Below, piece after piece: positions 51,704 to 61,973 of a stretch of 64,000 nucleotides of DNA. The notes beneath the pieces were generated by a model. The model was not told where the DNA came from, ran no database searches, and saw only the letters and a program-made list of their open reading frames with translations. Position 1 is the first letter of the stretch. The number at the start of each line of letters is the position of its first letter. Position numbers and translations under genes: made by a program. The DNA is taken from assembly GCA_050123335.1 (NCBI GenBank), contig JASFHH010000005.1, positions 1 through 64,000 of the forward strand. The letters run 5' to 3'. This stretch comes from JASFHF01 sp050123335. GTDB lineage: Bacteria; Pseudomonadota; Gammaproteobacteria; UBA12402.

Positions 51704-53476
51704 TTAATGATATGTTCCTGGTTGTAATGTTACAGTATCTTTTGATTTTTCCTCGGAGATATTTTCAAAATTGACGTTACTTTGTGAAGTTTCTTCAATG
51801 ATGGTAGTGCATCGATTAGAAATTTCAGACCAATTAAAATTTTTAAGATTAGTGTGAACTTGTCCCCACATTTTATCAATTTCAGCAGGTGAAGCAATAG
51901 TTAAGAAAGTTATTAATTTTCCAACGATTGTCATCACTTTATTTTGAATACTTTTTGTAAAAGGTAGGGTATCTTGGGCAAAATTAAAAGAGCCTTCTAT
52001 TGAACCAGCAGTACTAGTGAGAAGAGTTGCAATGCATACAAATATATATAAGACTAATTGTTCTGGAACAGGGGTTATCGCAATTGTGGTAATGCCAAGA
52101 AGTAATCCACAAAGTATAGATAATGCTAGACATATTAACGTTCCAAATTTTGACAAGGCTGTTTTTGTATTGCAATTTGTACTATCATTTTTATCGGGTT
52201 TATGGCACCTGATGAAATTAAGAGCGCTTTTTAATAATCTAAAAATTGTTAAAGTATAAAAAATAAAAAATAAAAATTCCGAGCCTAGTCCTATACAATA
52301 TCCTAAAATTTTTGGTACTGTATAACCTATCATCGCCCAAAAATCTGTAAAAGCGTTTTCTGCTTGTTCTCGAAAGCCTAAGGTTCCAGGGATTATTATA
52401 ATTGCGCTAGAAAGCATTAATGAATAAGTCGTTACAGTTTTATACAAGGGAATATCTTTATTGAGAAGTCGTGCTATAAATTCAGCCTTTTGTTTTTTTG
52501 ACAAGCATTTTGAGTGATTGTTAATTATATCAACAAGATCAAGTAACTTACTTTTGTGTAGCGCATCAAAATTTCTGCAAATACCTTTTAGTAGAAAACT
52601 GCGTTTTTGTTTATTGGTTAAGTTAGTTGGAATTTGTTTGCGTTGTATACAGCTAAAGAAACTATATTTATTTTCTCCAAGCTTCCTGCATTTTTTACAC
52701 AAATAGCTATATATAGTGCTCATAAAATTGTCAAAAGAATTAATCAATAAAGGCAGATTATCACTCAGTAAATGTTCAACACCGCTTGCAATGGCTATTC
52801 CCCCAGGTATTCCTAAAGGGAAGGCAATGCTAAATTTAATTGCATCGGAAGAGATTAAAGAGACAGGCAGTCCTAATTTAATAAAATTAGCAAAAGTAAG
52901 CATAGGAAAGAAAATTCGAAGAGTTCCTCCTAAATATTCATCTACTTTTTTTAAAATAGCCAAAGGAAAACTTCTAATTTTTTTCAGGTATTTTTTACAA
53001 TTTATATGTTTATTAATTTCATACTCAACTTTCAATTTAGTATAATAGGTGCTCAATGGTGCTTGAGCTAATACAATAATTACGCTGCCTAATATTCCAC
53101 ATGAAATTAATAAACTTTTGGCAGTCGGATCTTTGACTTGAAAAATACCTAATGGGCTTGGATTATCAGATTTCACAACTATTTTATCAAGAAAAAGGAA
53201 AAATAGACTGGGTAAGCTAAACAAAATTGAAGAGGCTGCTATAAATCCCCCTGTATATGCGGTTAAACCGTTACATATTTTATAACTAATAGAAATACAG
53301 TCTTTTTTATGATGTGTACAACAACATATTTCAATTTTTGTATCTTTGGTTTTTATATTGTAGATAATTAGTGGTTTTGTTTCTTCAGTATTTTTTTTTG
53401 AAGAAGTTGTTTTACATCTATTAGAATCGCAGTAATACGATAATAGTCGGACACTTTTTTCAATGCCTTCATACAT
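51704..53476 (-). CDS. Large polytopic membrane protein, orphan
   Basis: The 590-residue protein has about eight membrane helices (for example FIAASSILFSLPSLFFLFL, LLISCGILGSVIIVLAQA, LMLSSAIIIIPGTLGF, LICLALSILCGLLLGITTI). A Cys-rich N-terminal region contains KIEICCCTHHKKDC. I do not recognise a family. The overall plan resembles uncharacterised membrane proteins of Legionellales, some of which are effectors. AAATAGGAACATATC precedes the ATG. Confidence 0.75.
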   Translation of the reverse strand: MYEGIEKSVRLLSYYCDSNRCKTTSSKKNTEETKPLIIYNIKTKDTKIEICCCTHHKKDCISISYKICNGLTAYTGGFIAASSILFSLPSLFFLFLDKIVVKSDNPSPLGIFQVKDPTAKSLLISCGILGSVIIVLAQAPLSTYYTKLKVEYEINKHINCKKYLKKIRSFPLAILKKVDEYLGGTLRIFFPMLTFANFIKLGLPVSLISSDAIKFSIAFPLGIPGGIAIASGVEHLLSDNLPLLINSFDNFMSTIYSYLCKKCRKLGENKYSFFSCIQRKQIPTNLTNKQKRSFLLKGICRNFDALHKSKLLDLVDIINNHSKCLSKKQKAEFIARLLNKDIPLYKTVTTYSLMLSSAIIIIPGTLGFREQAENAFTDFWAMIGYTVPKILGYCIGLGSEFLFFIFYTLTIFRLLKSALNFIRCHKPDKNDSTNCNTKTALSKFGTLICLALSILCGLLLGITTIAITPVPEQLVLYIFVCIATLLTSTAGSIEGSFNFAQDTLPFTKSIQNKVMTIVGKLITFLTIASPAEIDKMWGQVHTNLKNFNWSEISNRCTTIIEETSQSNVNFENISEEKSKDTVTLQPGTYH

Positions 53477-53879
53477 GATATGTTCCTATTTTTTTTAATT
53501 CTTTAAATAATGTATAATAACCTAAAATTAGTAATAGCGCTAATAATAAATTAGAAAAAAGTAAAATATTAAGCAAGACAATTTTTAACAAAAAATGATT
53601 GTATAATAGATTGTAGTTATTAGTTATAATTATCTTTTTTAAATATGACAAAAATATTGGTGACGTATAAGAAAAACTTTGAATGGAGAAGACTTCGCTT
53701 GTAACATGTATAAAACGCGACCCAAAAAGATTATATAGTAAAACTTTTAATAAAAAGATTTCCAGCATGAATGGAATAAGCTCTGAATATGAACCACCAA
53801 CTAATTCTGAACTAGTGATTAACACTGAAAATAACAAAATTTCCGAGTGTGTAACACTAATTACTGAATATTTGTCCAT
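53469..53879 (-). CDS. Possible small hydrophobic protein
   Basis: The 136-residue frame overlaps the next gene's start by eight bases and has hydrophobic stretches (ILLFSVLITSSELVGG, LLKIVLLNILLFSNLLLALL). There is no Shine-Dalgarno, and an opposite-strand frame of 70 codons exists at 53683-53895. Coding is uncertain. Confidence 0.3.
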   Translation of the reverse strand: MDKYSVISVTHSEILLFSVLITSSELVGGSYSELIPFMLEIFLLKVLLYNLFGSRFIHVTSEVFSIQSFSYTSPIFLSYLKKIIITNNYNLLYNHFLLKIVLLNILLFSNLLLALLLILGYYTLFKELKKIGTYHV

Positions 53880-53913
53880 AAGCCATTTAATATAAACTTG
53901 TTATGGATAATTT

Positions 53914-54666
53914 CTAGGTCAAACGATATTGCGATAAAAATTTGTAATAATGTTTATTGTTCTCATATAATTCCAGCAGTGTTTGGGAGTTGTATAACAT
54001 GTCAAATGATGTAGATTCTGTTTTCTTAAATCCAGAGCTTTCTCCAACTTCTTGAAAAGCTATTTTGAATATTTCCCATCGTGAGTCAAAGCATGGCTTC
54101 CATTGTAAAGCCGTAGATAAATATGGGATATCTACTGCTTTACAATATGCTCTAATTATTTTTTCAGGGTTATTAACTAAGTCGTCTGCATCAATAACAA
54201 CAGGAATTGTACCAGTTTTTTCTTGAACGGCTCTAAATATTTGATATTGTTCTCGAATACCAATACATAAAGAGTTAAAGTTTAATTTTTTACTTAACTT
54301 GGCTAACGATATAATTGTTTTTTTGAGATCTCGGATGATAAATGTATTTGTTATTTTCTTAATAAAATCTGTATCTTGAATAAACTCATTCGAAACAAAA
54401 AATGACAGCTCTTTAAAAAAAGTGTTTTTTGATTTAGAACTATTTATTAATAAATTTTTTATTTGATTATATGATGCTGGATTATCGAGTTGCTCAATAA
54501 TACGAGGAGGGCTTAAATTAAACTGTTGCTGTCCTTTATGTTTTTTGGAATAATAATAAGCAAATGGTTCATGAAAAATTTCAAAATCACCGCGTTCAAT
54601 CATCATACGTTCAAATGCGGTAGAGAGACTACGAGAATATCCCCATAAACCAATTAACTTTTCCAT
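53914..54666 (-). CDS. Sulfotransferase-like P-loop protein
   Basis: The 250-residue protein has the 5'-phosphosulfate-binding pattern GLWGYSRSLSTAFERMM at its N-terminus. A FIIRDLKKTIISLAKL segment matches the 3'-phosphate loop of sulfotransferases (RDP-like). EIFHEPFAYYYS and VVIDADDLVNNPEKIIRAYC are further family-type blocks. Substrates are unknown. Such proteins are rare in small intracellular genomes and may act on host or surface molecules. Confidence 0.8.
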   Translation of the reverse strand: MEKLIGLWGYSRSLSTAFERMMIERGDFEIFHEPFAYYYSKKHKGQQQFNLSPPRIIEQLDNPASYNQIKNLLINSSKSKNTFFKELSFFVSNEFIQDTDFIKKITNTFIIRDLKKTIISLAKLSKKLNFNSLCIGIREQYQIFRAVQEKTGTIPVVIDADDLVNNPEKIIRAYCKAVDIPYLSTALQWKPCFDSRWEIFKIAFQEVGESSGFKKTESTSFDMLYNSQTLLELYENNKHYYKFLSQYRLT

Positions 54667-54868
54667 ATATGTTCCTCACTATTAGCTATGTATACTAGCA
54701 GACAAGGCAAAAATTGTTTAATAACTGCGCATTGTTCAAAATAACTACAAAAATCAATGCTTGAATAAACCTTGAAAGTAATTATTGTGACAATAATTTT
54801 ATTATTGAAAAATTATAGCAAGTTCAGTTGAATATTTAAATAAACAAAAATATAAGTTCAGAATTTTG

Positions 54869-55252
54869 TTAACCTAAATTCAAGTTTAAAAACGTATTTC
54901 TGTATAAAATGTTTATATGAAAGGCGTGTGTAATTTTGGTGTAATTGTACAGTTTGTTTATTTTCACCAAAACCTTGAACATCTTTGCTGTATCAGTTGT
55001 GCGTGCTTTTCCATTTGGCGTTTCCATTTTCAAGTGCCCGATATTATCGGACACTTGAGTAAATCCTTGTTTTATAAGTTTATTTTTTAAATCAGACCAA
55101 TATTTTCTTGGTCTGGTTGAACCAGTTAATGCTTCAATGATATCGATAACAGAAAACCACCATTCGCCATTATGGATGGTTTTGCGGATTTCTTTGCCTT
55201 TAAAGACAGCAATTTTGGTTGATGTCTCTATAGCTGTGTTATTTTTGTTCAT
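54869..55252 (-). pseudogene. Truncated BRO-N (antirepressor-type) protein
   Basis: The N-terminal part STKIAVFKGKEIRKTIHNGE, WWFSVIDIIEALTGSTRPRK and YWSDLKNKL is a BRO-N domain as in phage antirepressors and DinD. After TPNGKARTTDTA the similarity ends and the frame runs into a repeat also found near 48130. The product is 127 residues, about half a normal one. Confidence 0.75.
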
Positions 55253-55725
55253 AATTTGTTTTCCCTTTTAAGTTTGGATGATTTTTCTTAGCCTCCAAAA
55301 TTTCTTTTTTAGCCTTTATTAATCGTTCGTCATTGTTCTGGAAATTAAGAGCTGATGCGGTGGGATTTAGATTATAGTATTATGATTAGATTAACTTTTA
55401 GTGAGGAGAAGTCAATTAAAAAATTAATTTTGCTGTAATGAAATTGGGTTTGCATTAATGGACCTGTAATTATTATTAACATCTTCTTTTAACAATTTCA
55501 AGAGCTAACATAGTACCACCTGAAATTAACAAGCCGGTACTTACGTTTAATAAAAATTCTATTTGGGGGTTATATTCTGCAACAACATTATCTATATTTA
55601 AAATGCAAATATTTTATTTACCATTTTATTGTAATCAACTTTTATTCTAGACCATCAACCTTAACAGAGTCTTAAGGAATTTCTCATTTCAAATAAGCGT
55701 TTGATTATATTGATAAACTTTTTTA
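55253..55725. other. Gene-free region with a coding remnant
   Basis: On the minus strand at 55255-55380 an open frame without a start reads SALNFQNNDERLIKAKKEIL and ends just before the BRO-N ATG. It may be the end of a lost upstream gene. A GGTACTTACG like the end of the 43.9-kb MITE occurs near 55533. Nothing else was found. Confidence 0.35.
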
Positions 55726-56961
55726 CTTTGTAGGGGACAATTTTGTATGAATAAAGAAATAACTCGCTGATTTTACGGGAAAATGTATAATCTCATTTTT
55801 GAATATTTGAAGTTTAAAAGGAGGTTATATGAATCCCACCAGCGAGTTAGTGAAGATTTTAAGTAAAAATCTCGATTGGCACAAGTCTAGATTGAATTGT
55901 TTTGTAAAAATGTTGCTATCGTTGTTCGTTGTAAGAACAGTTAATCTGCGAGAATTAGCGGTAGCATTCGATAGTAATGCGCAACTTGGTTCGCGATATA
56001 AAAGGATAAAAAGGTTTTTTGCGCAATTCAAAATTAAGCAAGAAGTTTTAGCCAAATTAATTTTCGAATTATTTTTTTTTAAAATCAGATAAAATTTATT
56101 TAACAGTGGATCGCACAAACTGGTGGTGGGGTAAATCCAGCATTAATATTTTAACTTTAGGAATTGCGCATGAAGGAATTTCGATTCCATTATTTTGGAA
56201 TTTACTTAAGGGCACCAGTTCGACAGGCGATGATCAGTTTGAAATTGTAAAAAGATTTGTAAAAGTGTTTGGTAAAGATTGTATTGCTGGCGTTTTGGCA
56301 GACCGAGAATTTGCGAATAAATATTTTTTTAGGAATTTGGTTAAAGCCAAAATACCCTTTTATATAAGGGTTAAAGAAGGATCGAAAGCAAATATATTTT
56401 ATGAAAAAACATTTAAGGTTAAGAAATTATTTAACCAGCTAAAACAGAAATCTCAGATGTCATATATTCAGCCAGTTACAATTCATGGACAAAAATTATT
56501 TGTAGCGGCAGGAAGATCTGAGTCAGGTGAATTATTACTTGTGGCAACGAATCAATACAAAGCAAAAAATGCGGTATCAATATATTTACGCAGATGGGAA
56601 ATTGAGGTTTTATTTCAAAGTTTAAAAAGCAGAGGATTTAATTTTGAAGATACACATATTACCAAGCGTGAAAGAATTGAGACTTTGATGTCCTTACTTG
56701 TTGTTGGTTTTAGTTGGGCGCATAAAATTGGTGAATGGCGTGATACTAAAAAACCTGTTGTTTTTAATAAATATCGTGATGGCAGAAGACCGCAATATAG
56801 TTTCTTTCGTTATGGATTAGATTTTATTCGTGATGTGATTTTACATGTAGCCAGACTTAAAAAACAGTTTCGGCGGTGTTTGAAGTTGCTTTTTTTTCCT
56901 CCGAAACCACTCAAAACTTCAATCCAGGAAACAATATCATGATCTTTTGTTCCCTACAGAG
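55726..56961 (+). mobile_element. IS4-type insertion sequence, 1,236 bp
   Basis: The ends CTTTGTAGGGGACAA and, inverted, CTCTGTAGGGAACAA are imperfect terminal repeats. The 9-bp direct repeat ACTTTTTTA lies immediately outside (55717-55725 and 56962-56970), so the insertion is recent enough to retain its target duplication. It lies 25 bp upstream of the PmrA-type promoter at 56986. Confidence 0.85.
55829..56942 (+). pseudogene. IS4-family transposase split by a frameshift
   Basis: The first frame (55829-56092) encodes the N-terminal region (NLRELAVAFDSNAQLGSRYK). After T9-A4 (56072-56084) the reading frame changes by one base and continues as KSDKIYLTVDRTNWWWG to 56942. The DDE residues are visible: D in DRTNWWWG, D in VLADREF and E in RRWEIEVLFQ. 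The T9 run could allow transcriptional slippage, as in some insertion sequences, so the transposase may still be made. Confidence 0.85.
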
Positions 56962-56985
56962 ACTTTTTTAAGTTTTTTTGTTTTT

Positions 56986-57018
56986 GTTAATAAAACCTTA
57001 AGAATTAGTTGGTATTAT
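56986..57018 (+). promoter_or_regulatory. PmrA-type promoter of the ankyrin gene
   Basis: GTTAAT, five bases, CTTAAG has one mismatch to YTTAAK-N5-YTTAAK, with TATTAT at 57013-57018. Spacing is identical to the other three copies. The 17 bases from AAAACCTTAAG onward closely match the copy at 889-921. Confidence 0.8.
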
Positions 57019-57092
57019 CAACGCAAGAAACCAATAGCAGTTTGTTTATCATAATTGCTATTTTAAAAACTATAATTAACAGGAACTTTAAA

Positions 57093-60000
57093 ATGAAAAT
57101 GCATAAAATTTTAAGAAAGCTAATCGAAGATTATTTCATTCATCATTCATTAAATATATCAAATGTAAACACAATTAGAAAATCGTTAATCACAGCATTG
57201 TCGAAACACATTAAAACATTAAAATTTTACGATGCTCCGGCATTTAAATTTTCAGATCCAAAAAAACCAAACTTAAAAGAATTTACAGATGAATTAAATA
57301 AGCTAATAGGAAATTTTCTTGTGTCTCAGAATGAGCTTTCTACCATTATAAATAAAATAGAAAATGAAACTAAAACAAAGAAAATTTCAAGTGATGATGA
57401 TTTGGTTAATTTTTTGGAGGACCTTCACAAAAATCACCAAAAATACTTAGATAGATTATCCCCTCAAATACTTGAAATAATTACGTCTAAAAGACCTAAT
57501 TATGATCTTAATCTTTTATTCAGGCAAAAAATCAAGCTAACCACTAAATATTTTTTATTTATGGCCCTAAAAAGCAGGAAAAATTTTATCGCGTGGGTAT
57601 ATGAAAATCAAAAAGTGACGTTTGATCTTGGGATGATGTTACAAAACAAAGGTTTTCCTTGTCTTGCAAAGAAAATTTATCAAGAACTTCTTTCGTTGAA
57701 TGAGCAAGAAATTAAGATGTCCTTCTTATCCAAATCACAAAAGCCCCAGTTAGCACCAATGTTTATTTATCTTGATTTCAATAAATTAATAGAAAAACTG
57801 GATCATAATGCATGTAAAGCCACAGCTTTTTTTATCGAACAAATGGCTGAATCAATTTTGTTCAATAAATCTATCGACGCATGGATCCATTTTCATCAAA
57901 GGTCTTCTGAAGAAGAACCTTTTTCTAACATCTATACACCTATCGAAAATCGAAACAACTATAATTTAGTTTCTAAACAATTGCGAAATCTCTACACAAT
58001 TATATCGCCAATATATAATGGTAATCGTACGTTTTATGATATATGGAATAATAACCTGGTAATAAAAAACTGTTTTGATTTATCTAATCGTCTGGCAAAA
58101 AGGATAATCGAAAAACTAATACTTTCACTTTATGATAAATACCAAATAGTTCGTATAAAACGAGGTGAAATTAATGGCAGAATAGCCAAGATGATACAAA
58201 ATCTTTATTTTTTAACTAATTCAAAAAGTGACAATTTAATTGCTAGAATAAAAAATTACAGTCGTAATCAAATAATTGATCAAGCAATGAAAGAAAAAGA
58301 TTTATTTGTGGGCAAAGATGAAAAATGCCTATATTCGGAAGTTAAAACAGAAATTACATATTTACTTAGAGATCTGGCTTTTCTGCTTAAAATTATATAT
58401 AGAACGCCTACTAAATTAGATCCTTGCACAAAAGTATTGGATGATTCGGAAATTAATAATTATATATTAGCAATAGAAGCAATTATTAAAGGCGATCTTA
58501 ATGCGTTAAAAGAAGTTTTTAATATTAAATTTTTAACATGTTATATTACTCCTGAAATTGCACAAAAGAAAAAGAAATTAAATATTCCTTTTTTGGGCGC
58601 AGAAGGATGGACATTATTGCATTGTGCTTTTGATAATGCATTTATCGGGAAAAAGAAAAAAGCATACGTTAAAATTTTAGAATTTTTATATGAAAAAATT
58701 GAAACATATGAATTAAATTTTATTTTTGATGCGTTTTCCACAAGGTTAGATTTTTCTAACATTAAGGAAAAAAAACCACTGTCAAAATATTTGCAGTCAT
58801 ATTATTTCTATAACTTTCCTGAATATTCTCGTAGGCGTATTAATACAAAATTATTGTCATCATCCGATGCGCAGAAGTTGTATAAAAAAATAACACCACT
58901 TTACTGCCTATCTGATAAATGGAGTGATGCATATAATAAACTCATATCAAAATACCATCTTGGATCATTATTAATAGAAAAACGTGAATATAAACAAGCT
59001 CGTGATAATTTTAAATTTATTATAGACGTTTATGAAAAAAATAATCAAAAAAATCAAAGAGCGAAGTATAACGATAAATATTTAAACCTTGTCGCAAAAT
59101 CATACTATTTTTTGGGAATATGTAATTTTAGATTAAACAAACCATCAATGACTGATGATATGATCAATAAACTTGACAACGCGAGTCGTTATATAAAAAG
59201 CACAACAATTATGTTTCGTCGTGCTATGCAAGTTGCAAAGAAAATCAAATCTAAAACAAACGATACTTATAGGTTTTTAAGTAGCTGTTATTGTACTTTA
59301 AGCGCTTACTATAGACAAAAGGCTCAAAATGGTAGTGCTGTTAAATCTCTATGTTTAGCAAGAAAACTATTAGAAGAAGCCTTATCAACAGAACAAAATC
59401 GCACATTAAGAAGCCTTGATTTTTGGCAACTGCGGTCGATAGCAAATGAACAGTATCAAATATTGTACAATTCATCCGTCAAAGAAGGTATGTCAGAGTT
59501 ACAAGTCCTTGTAGTGAGCTTAATGGATATTGAAATGTCAGCTATTACACCAAAAAAAATGTTTTCCGATGTTATTTATGATGTTAATAAAAACGAACGT
59601 ATAGAAATTATGGAAAATATTTTACTCTGGTCAGAATTTAATAAAAGTCTCCTTGTGCGCAGATTTGGCACAGGAAAAAATTATAATGTATTAATTAATA
59701 AATTAGGAAATATCTGGGAAAAGCTCGCATTTGAAAGGGTATATGAAAAAGTAATTAATCTCAATCAAAAAGTAAAAGATAAATTACCGCTGCAAATTGC
59801 GATGGAAGCAAATAATGCAAAAGCAGTTACACTATTATTAAAGTATGGAGCAGATATTAATAAATTGAAAGACTTTGATCCAATACAATGGGCAATTGAT
59901 AATAATCATCATAAAATAGTTACTTTATTTGTGTTAAAAGGATTTAAGATCGATTATGAATTTAAAACGGATTATTATGATGATAGCTCTCCAAGAAATC

Positions 60001-61094
60001 TGCTTGATTATGCTATTCAGCAAAATAATAGTGAGCTGATTAATATTTTATTAAGTAAACAACATAAAGTAGACAGGATAAACATAAAAAATCTATTTCG
60101 CCGCTATAATAAGGACAATGAAAAAATACTCTATAAATTATTGAAGAAACATCACCATGATATCTTTAAAGAAATTTTCGTTAGTCTATCAATGTTATGT
60201 CTTTTAAGTAATCAAAACAGTACCGGATACAAAGAAAAATACCATGCCATTGAGAAATTCGCGCGCTATTTGATTAATAATCTAAAAAAATGGGACATAA
60301 ATATTAATATGCAATTAGATGCAGATGATGCTCAAAATAGTGCATTGCACTTAATGGTACAGTGTGGAAATAAAGTTATGATTAAAGAATTAATGTTAAA
60401 AGGAGCAAATATAAAATTAAAAAATTATTATGACCAAATTCCTGTGGAATTAGCCATGAAAAACAATATAAGAAATATGTTGTGTGATGAATATTCGCTT
60501 TACTTAAAAATTGAAAAGCTTTGTCAAGCCAAAGATGAAAAAATTAGCGATGAAATAAAAGCACTTGTAAAAAAAGTGAATATTAATAAGCCTTTTGGTA
60601 AAAGATTTAATACCGTTTTGCATCTTACTGCTACATCTGGAAAAGTGCGTTACTACAAATATCTTTTACTGCATGGAGCAGATATTACATATCTGAAAAA
60701 AGATGGCAAATGGGGCGCAAAAAAATATCCTGAATTAGCAAACATAATGACTATTAGAAAAAACATAATTACAGCGTTTAAATATACGAATGCATTTTGT
60801 AAGCAATTTGTTGAAAAAAAAGTAGATTTGGATTTAAATAAAATCTTAAAGGGAAAAATCCAAATGATACCTATAAATTCTTTATTTAAGGGGCAAGGTT
60901 TACTTCACATTGCAGTAAAGAGCAACTGGAAGGAATTGGTTAAATTGTTAATGGATCTTAACGCTGATCCGCAAATCAAAAATAAAGATGGGAAAACCTC
61001 TCTTGATATTTGTAAGAATAACGAAATAAAAATTTTGCTTGAAAACAAAACTAGCAGGGAGTTACCTCAGAATAACATCAAATTAAAAATGTAA
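57093..61094 (+). CDS. Giant ankyrin-repeat protein, candidate type IV effector
   Basis: The 1,333-residue protein has a long helical N-terminal region and a TPR-like stretch near 640-700 (HLGSLLIEKREYKQARDNF). Several C-terminal ankyrin repeats follow: KLPLQIAMEANNAKAVTLLL, SALHLMVQCGNKVMIKELML, TVLHLTATSGKVRYYKYLLL and GLLHIAVKSNWKELVKLLMD. Ankyrin repeats bind proteins and are abundant in effectors of intracellular bacteria. ATG 57093 follows AGGAACTT; a frame from 57009 would start inside the promoter. No signal peptide is present. The PmrA-type promoter supports export by a Dot/Icm-like system. Confidence 0.9.
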   Translation: MKMHKILRKLIEDYFIHHSLNISNVNTIRKSLITALSKHIKTLKFYDAPAFKFSDPKKPNLKEFTDELNKLIGNFLVSQNELSTIINKIENETKTKKISSDDDLVNFLEDLHKNHQKYLDRLSPQILEIITSKRPNYDLNLLFRQKIKLTTKYFLFMALKSRKNFIAWVYENQKVTFDLGMMLQNKGFPCLAKKIYQELLSLNEQEIKMSFLSKSQKPQLAPMFIYLDFNKLIEKLDHNACKATAFFIEQMAESILFNKSIDAWIHFHQRSSEEEPFSNIYTPIENRNNYNLVSKQLRNLYTIISPIYNGNRTFYDIWNNNLVIKNCFDLSNRLAKRIIEKLILSLYDKYQIVRIKRGEINGRIAKMIQNLYFLTNSKSDNLIARIKNYSRNQIIDQAMKEKDLFVGKDEKCLYSEVKTEITYLLRDLAFLLKIIYRTPTKLDPCTKVLDDSEINNYILAIEAIIKGDLNALKEVFNIKFLTCYITPEIAQKKKKLNIPFLGAEGWTLLHCAFDNAFIGKKKKAYVKILEFLYEKIETYELNFIFDAFSTRLDFSNIKEKKPLSKYLQSYYFYNFPEYSRRRINTKLLSSSDAQKLYKKITPLYCLSDKWSDAYNKLISKYHLGSLLIEKREYKQARDNFKFIIDVYEKNNQKNQRAKYNDKYLNLVAKSYYFLGICNFRLNKPSMTDDMINKLDNASRYIKSTTIMFRRAMQVAKKIKSKTNDTYRFLSSCYCTLSAYYRQKAQNGSAVKSLCLARKLLEEALSTEQNRTLRSLDFWQLRSIANEQYQILYNSSVKEGMSELQVLVVSLMDIEMSAITPKKMFSDVIYDVNKNERIEIMENILLWSEFNKSLLVRRFGTGKNYNVLINKLGNIWEKLAFERVYEKVINLNQKVKDKLPLQIAMEANNAKAVTLLLKYGADINKLKDFDPIQWAIDNNHHKIVTLFVLKGFKIDYEFKTDYYDDSSPRNLLDYAIQQNNSELINILLSKQHKVDRINIKNLFRRYNKDNEKILYKLLKKHHHDIFKEIFVSLSMLCLLSNQNSTGYKEKYHAIEKFARYLINNLKKWDININMQLDADDAQNSALHLMVQCGNKVMIKELMLKGANIKLKNYYDQIPVELAMKNNIRNMLCDEYSLYLKIEKLCQAKDEKISDEIKALVKKVNINKPFGKRFNTVLHLTATSGKVRYYKYLLLHGADITYLKKDGKWGAKKYPELANIMTIRKNIITAFKYTNAFCKQFVEKKVDLDLNKILKGKIQMIPINSLFKGQGLLHIAVKSNWKELVKLLMDLNADPQIKNKDGKTSLDICKNNEIKILLENKTSRELPQNNIKLKM

Positions 61095-61173
61095 ATATGG
61101 GGGTCAAGTCTTGAATTTTGGAATTTGACTTAAATTAAGTCAAATTCCAAAATTCAAGACTTGACCCCCATAT
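61095..61173. repeat. 79-bp palindrome with 39-bp perfect arms
   Basis: 61095-61133 and 61135-61173 are exact complements around one base. The arms begin ATATGGGGGTCAAGTC. The palindrome lies between the ankyrin gene and thiD, which converge; the last five residues and stop of ThiD are inside it. It may be a non-autonomous mobile element and could act as a bidirectional terminator. Confidence 0.85.
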
Positions 61174-61966
61174 GACAAACTGGTCCGCAGCCATGTCCAA
61201 TTTGATATGCGGCGCCGGCTTTGATGGCAGTAGTTATGTAGTTTTTGGCATTTTTTACTGCATCGGTTAAATTATCTTCTTTAGCTAAATAAGCTGCAAT
61301 TGCAGCAGATAAAGTACATCCGGTGCCATGAGTGTTTTTGGTTTTAATTTTTTCGGTTTTGAGCCACAGAATTTTATTTTCATTAGCTAAATATAAGCAA
61401 TCTGAGCTATCATCTTCTTTTAGGTGCCCGCCTTTAATTAAAATAGCAGATGATCCATATTTGCAAAGTTCTTTTGCTGCACATTCTATTTGTTGGCATG
61501 AAGTAATTTGTTTTTGTAATATAACTTCAGCTTCATGTAAGTTTGGTGTGATGATAGTTGCGAGTGGAAATAGCTTATCTTTTAATATGTTAATTGCATT
61601 TTCTTCTAACAAAAGATCTCCGCTGGTTGCGACCATAACTGGATCAAGTACAATGGGAATATTGTTTAAATTTTGTAAAGTTTTTGCGACCGCTTGGATA
61701 ATTTCGATGTTAAATAACATCCCAATTTTTATCGCATCAACCCCGATATCTGAGATTACTGCTTCGATTTGTTGTTGTACAAATTCAGCAGTGGCTGGAT
61801 AAATTGCCTTCACTGCTTGTGTGTTTTGTGCGGTTAAACAGGTGATTGCTGACATACCATAGCAGCCTAATGCAGCAAAAGTTTTTAAATCGGCTTGAAT
61901 GCCAGCGCCACCCCCGCTGTCTGATCCGGCGATAGTTAAAGTTCGAATGTATTTTTTGGGTTGCAT
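61154..61966 (-). CDS. thiD: Hydroxymethylpyrimidine (phosphate) kinase ThiD
   Basis: The 270-residue ribokinase-family enzyme phosphorylates HMP and HMP-P for thiamine synthesis. Motifs: TIAGSDSGGGAGIQADLKTF, AIKIGMLFN, VLDPVMVATSGD, TPNLHEAEVI and the catalytic NTHGTGCTLSAAI. ATG at 61966 gives the standard N-terminus; the longer frame to 62044 overlaps thiE. The C-terminal MGVKS comes from the palindrome. It is the third gene of the thiMED operon. Confidence 0.96.
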   Translation of the reverse strand: MQPKKYIRTLTIAGSDSGGGAGIQADLKTFAALGCYGMSAITCLTAQNTQAVKAIYPATAEFVQQQIEAVISDIGVDAIKIGMLFNIEIIQAVAKTLQNLNNIPIVLDPVMVATSGDLLLEENAINILKDKLFPLATIITPNLHEAEVILQKQITSCQQIECAAKELCKYGSSAILIKGGHLKEDDSSDCLYLANENKILWLKTEKIKTKNTHGTGCTLSAAIAAYLAKEDNLTDAVKNAKNYITTAIKAGAAYQIGHGCGPVCHMGVKS

Positions 61967-61973
61967 ATAAAAG

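Noticed and set aside
53683..53895. 70-codon plus-strand ORF opposite the 53469-53879 frame
   Set aside because: No ribosome-binding site and no recognisable features; neither strand is convincing here.
57009..57092. Longer N-terminus for the ankyrin protein
   Set aside because: This start lies upstream of the predicted transcription start and within the promoter; ATG 57093 has a Shine-Dalgarno.
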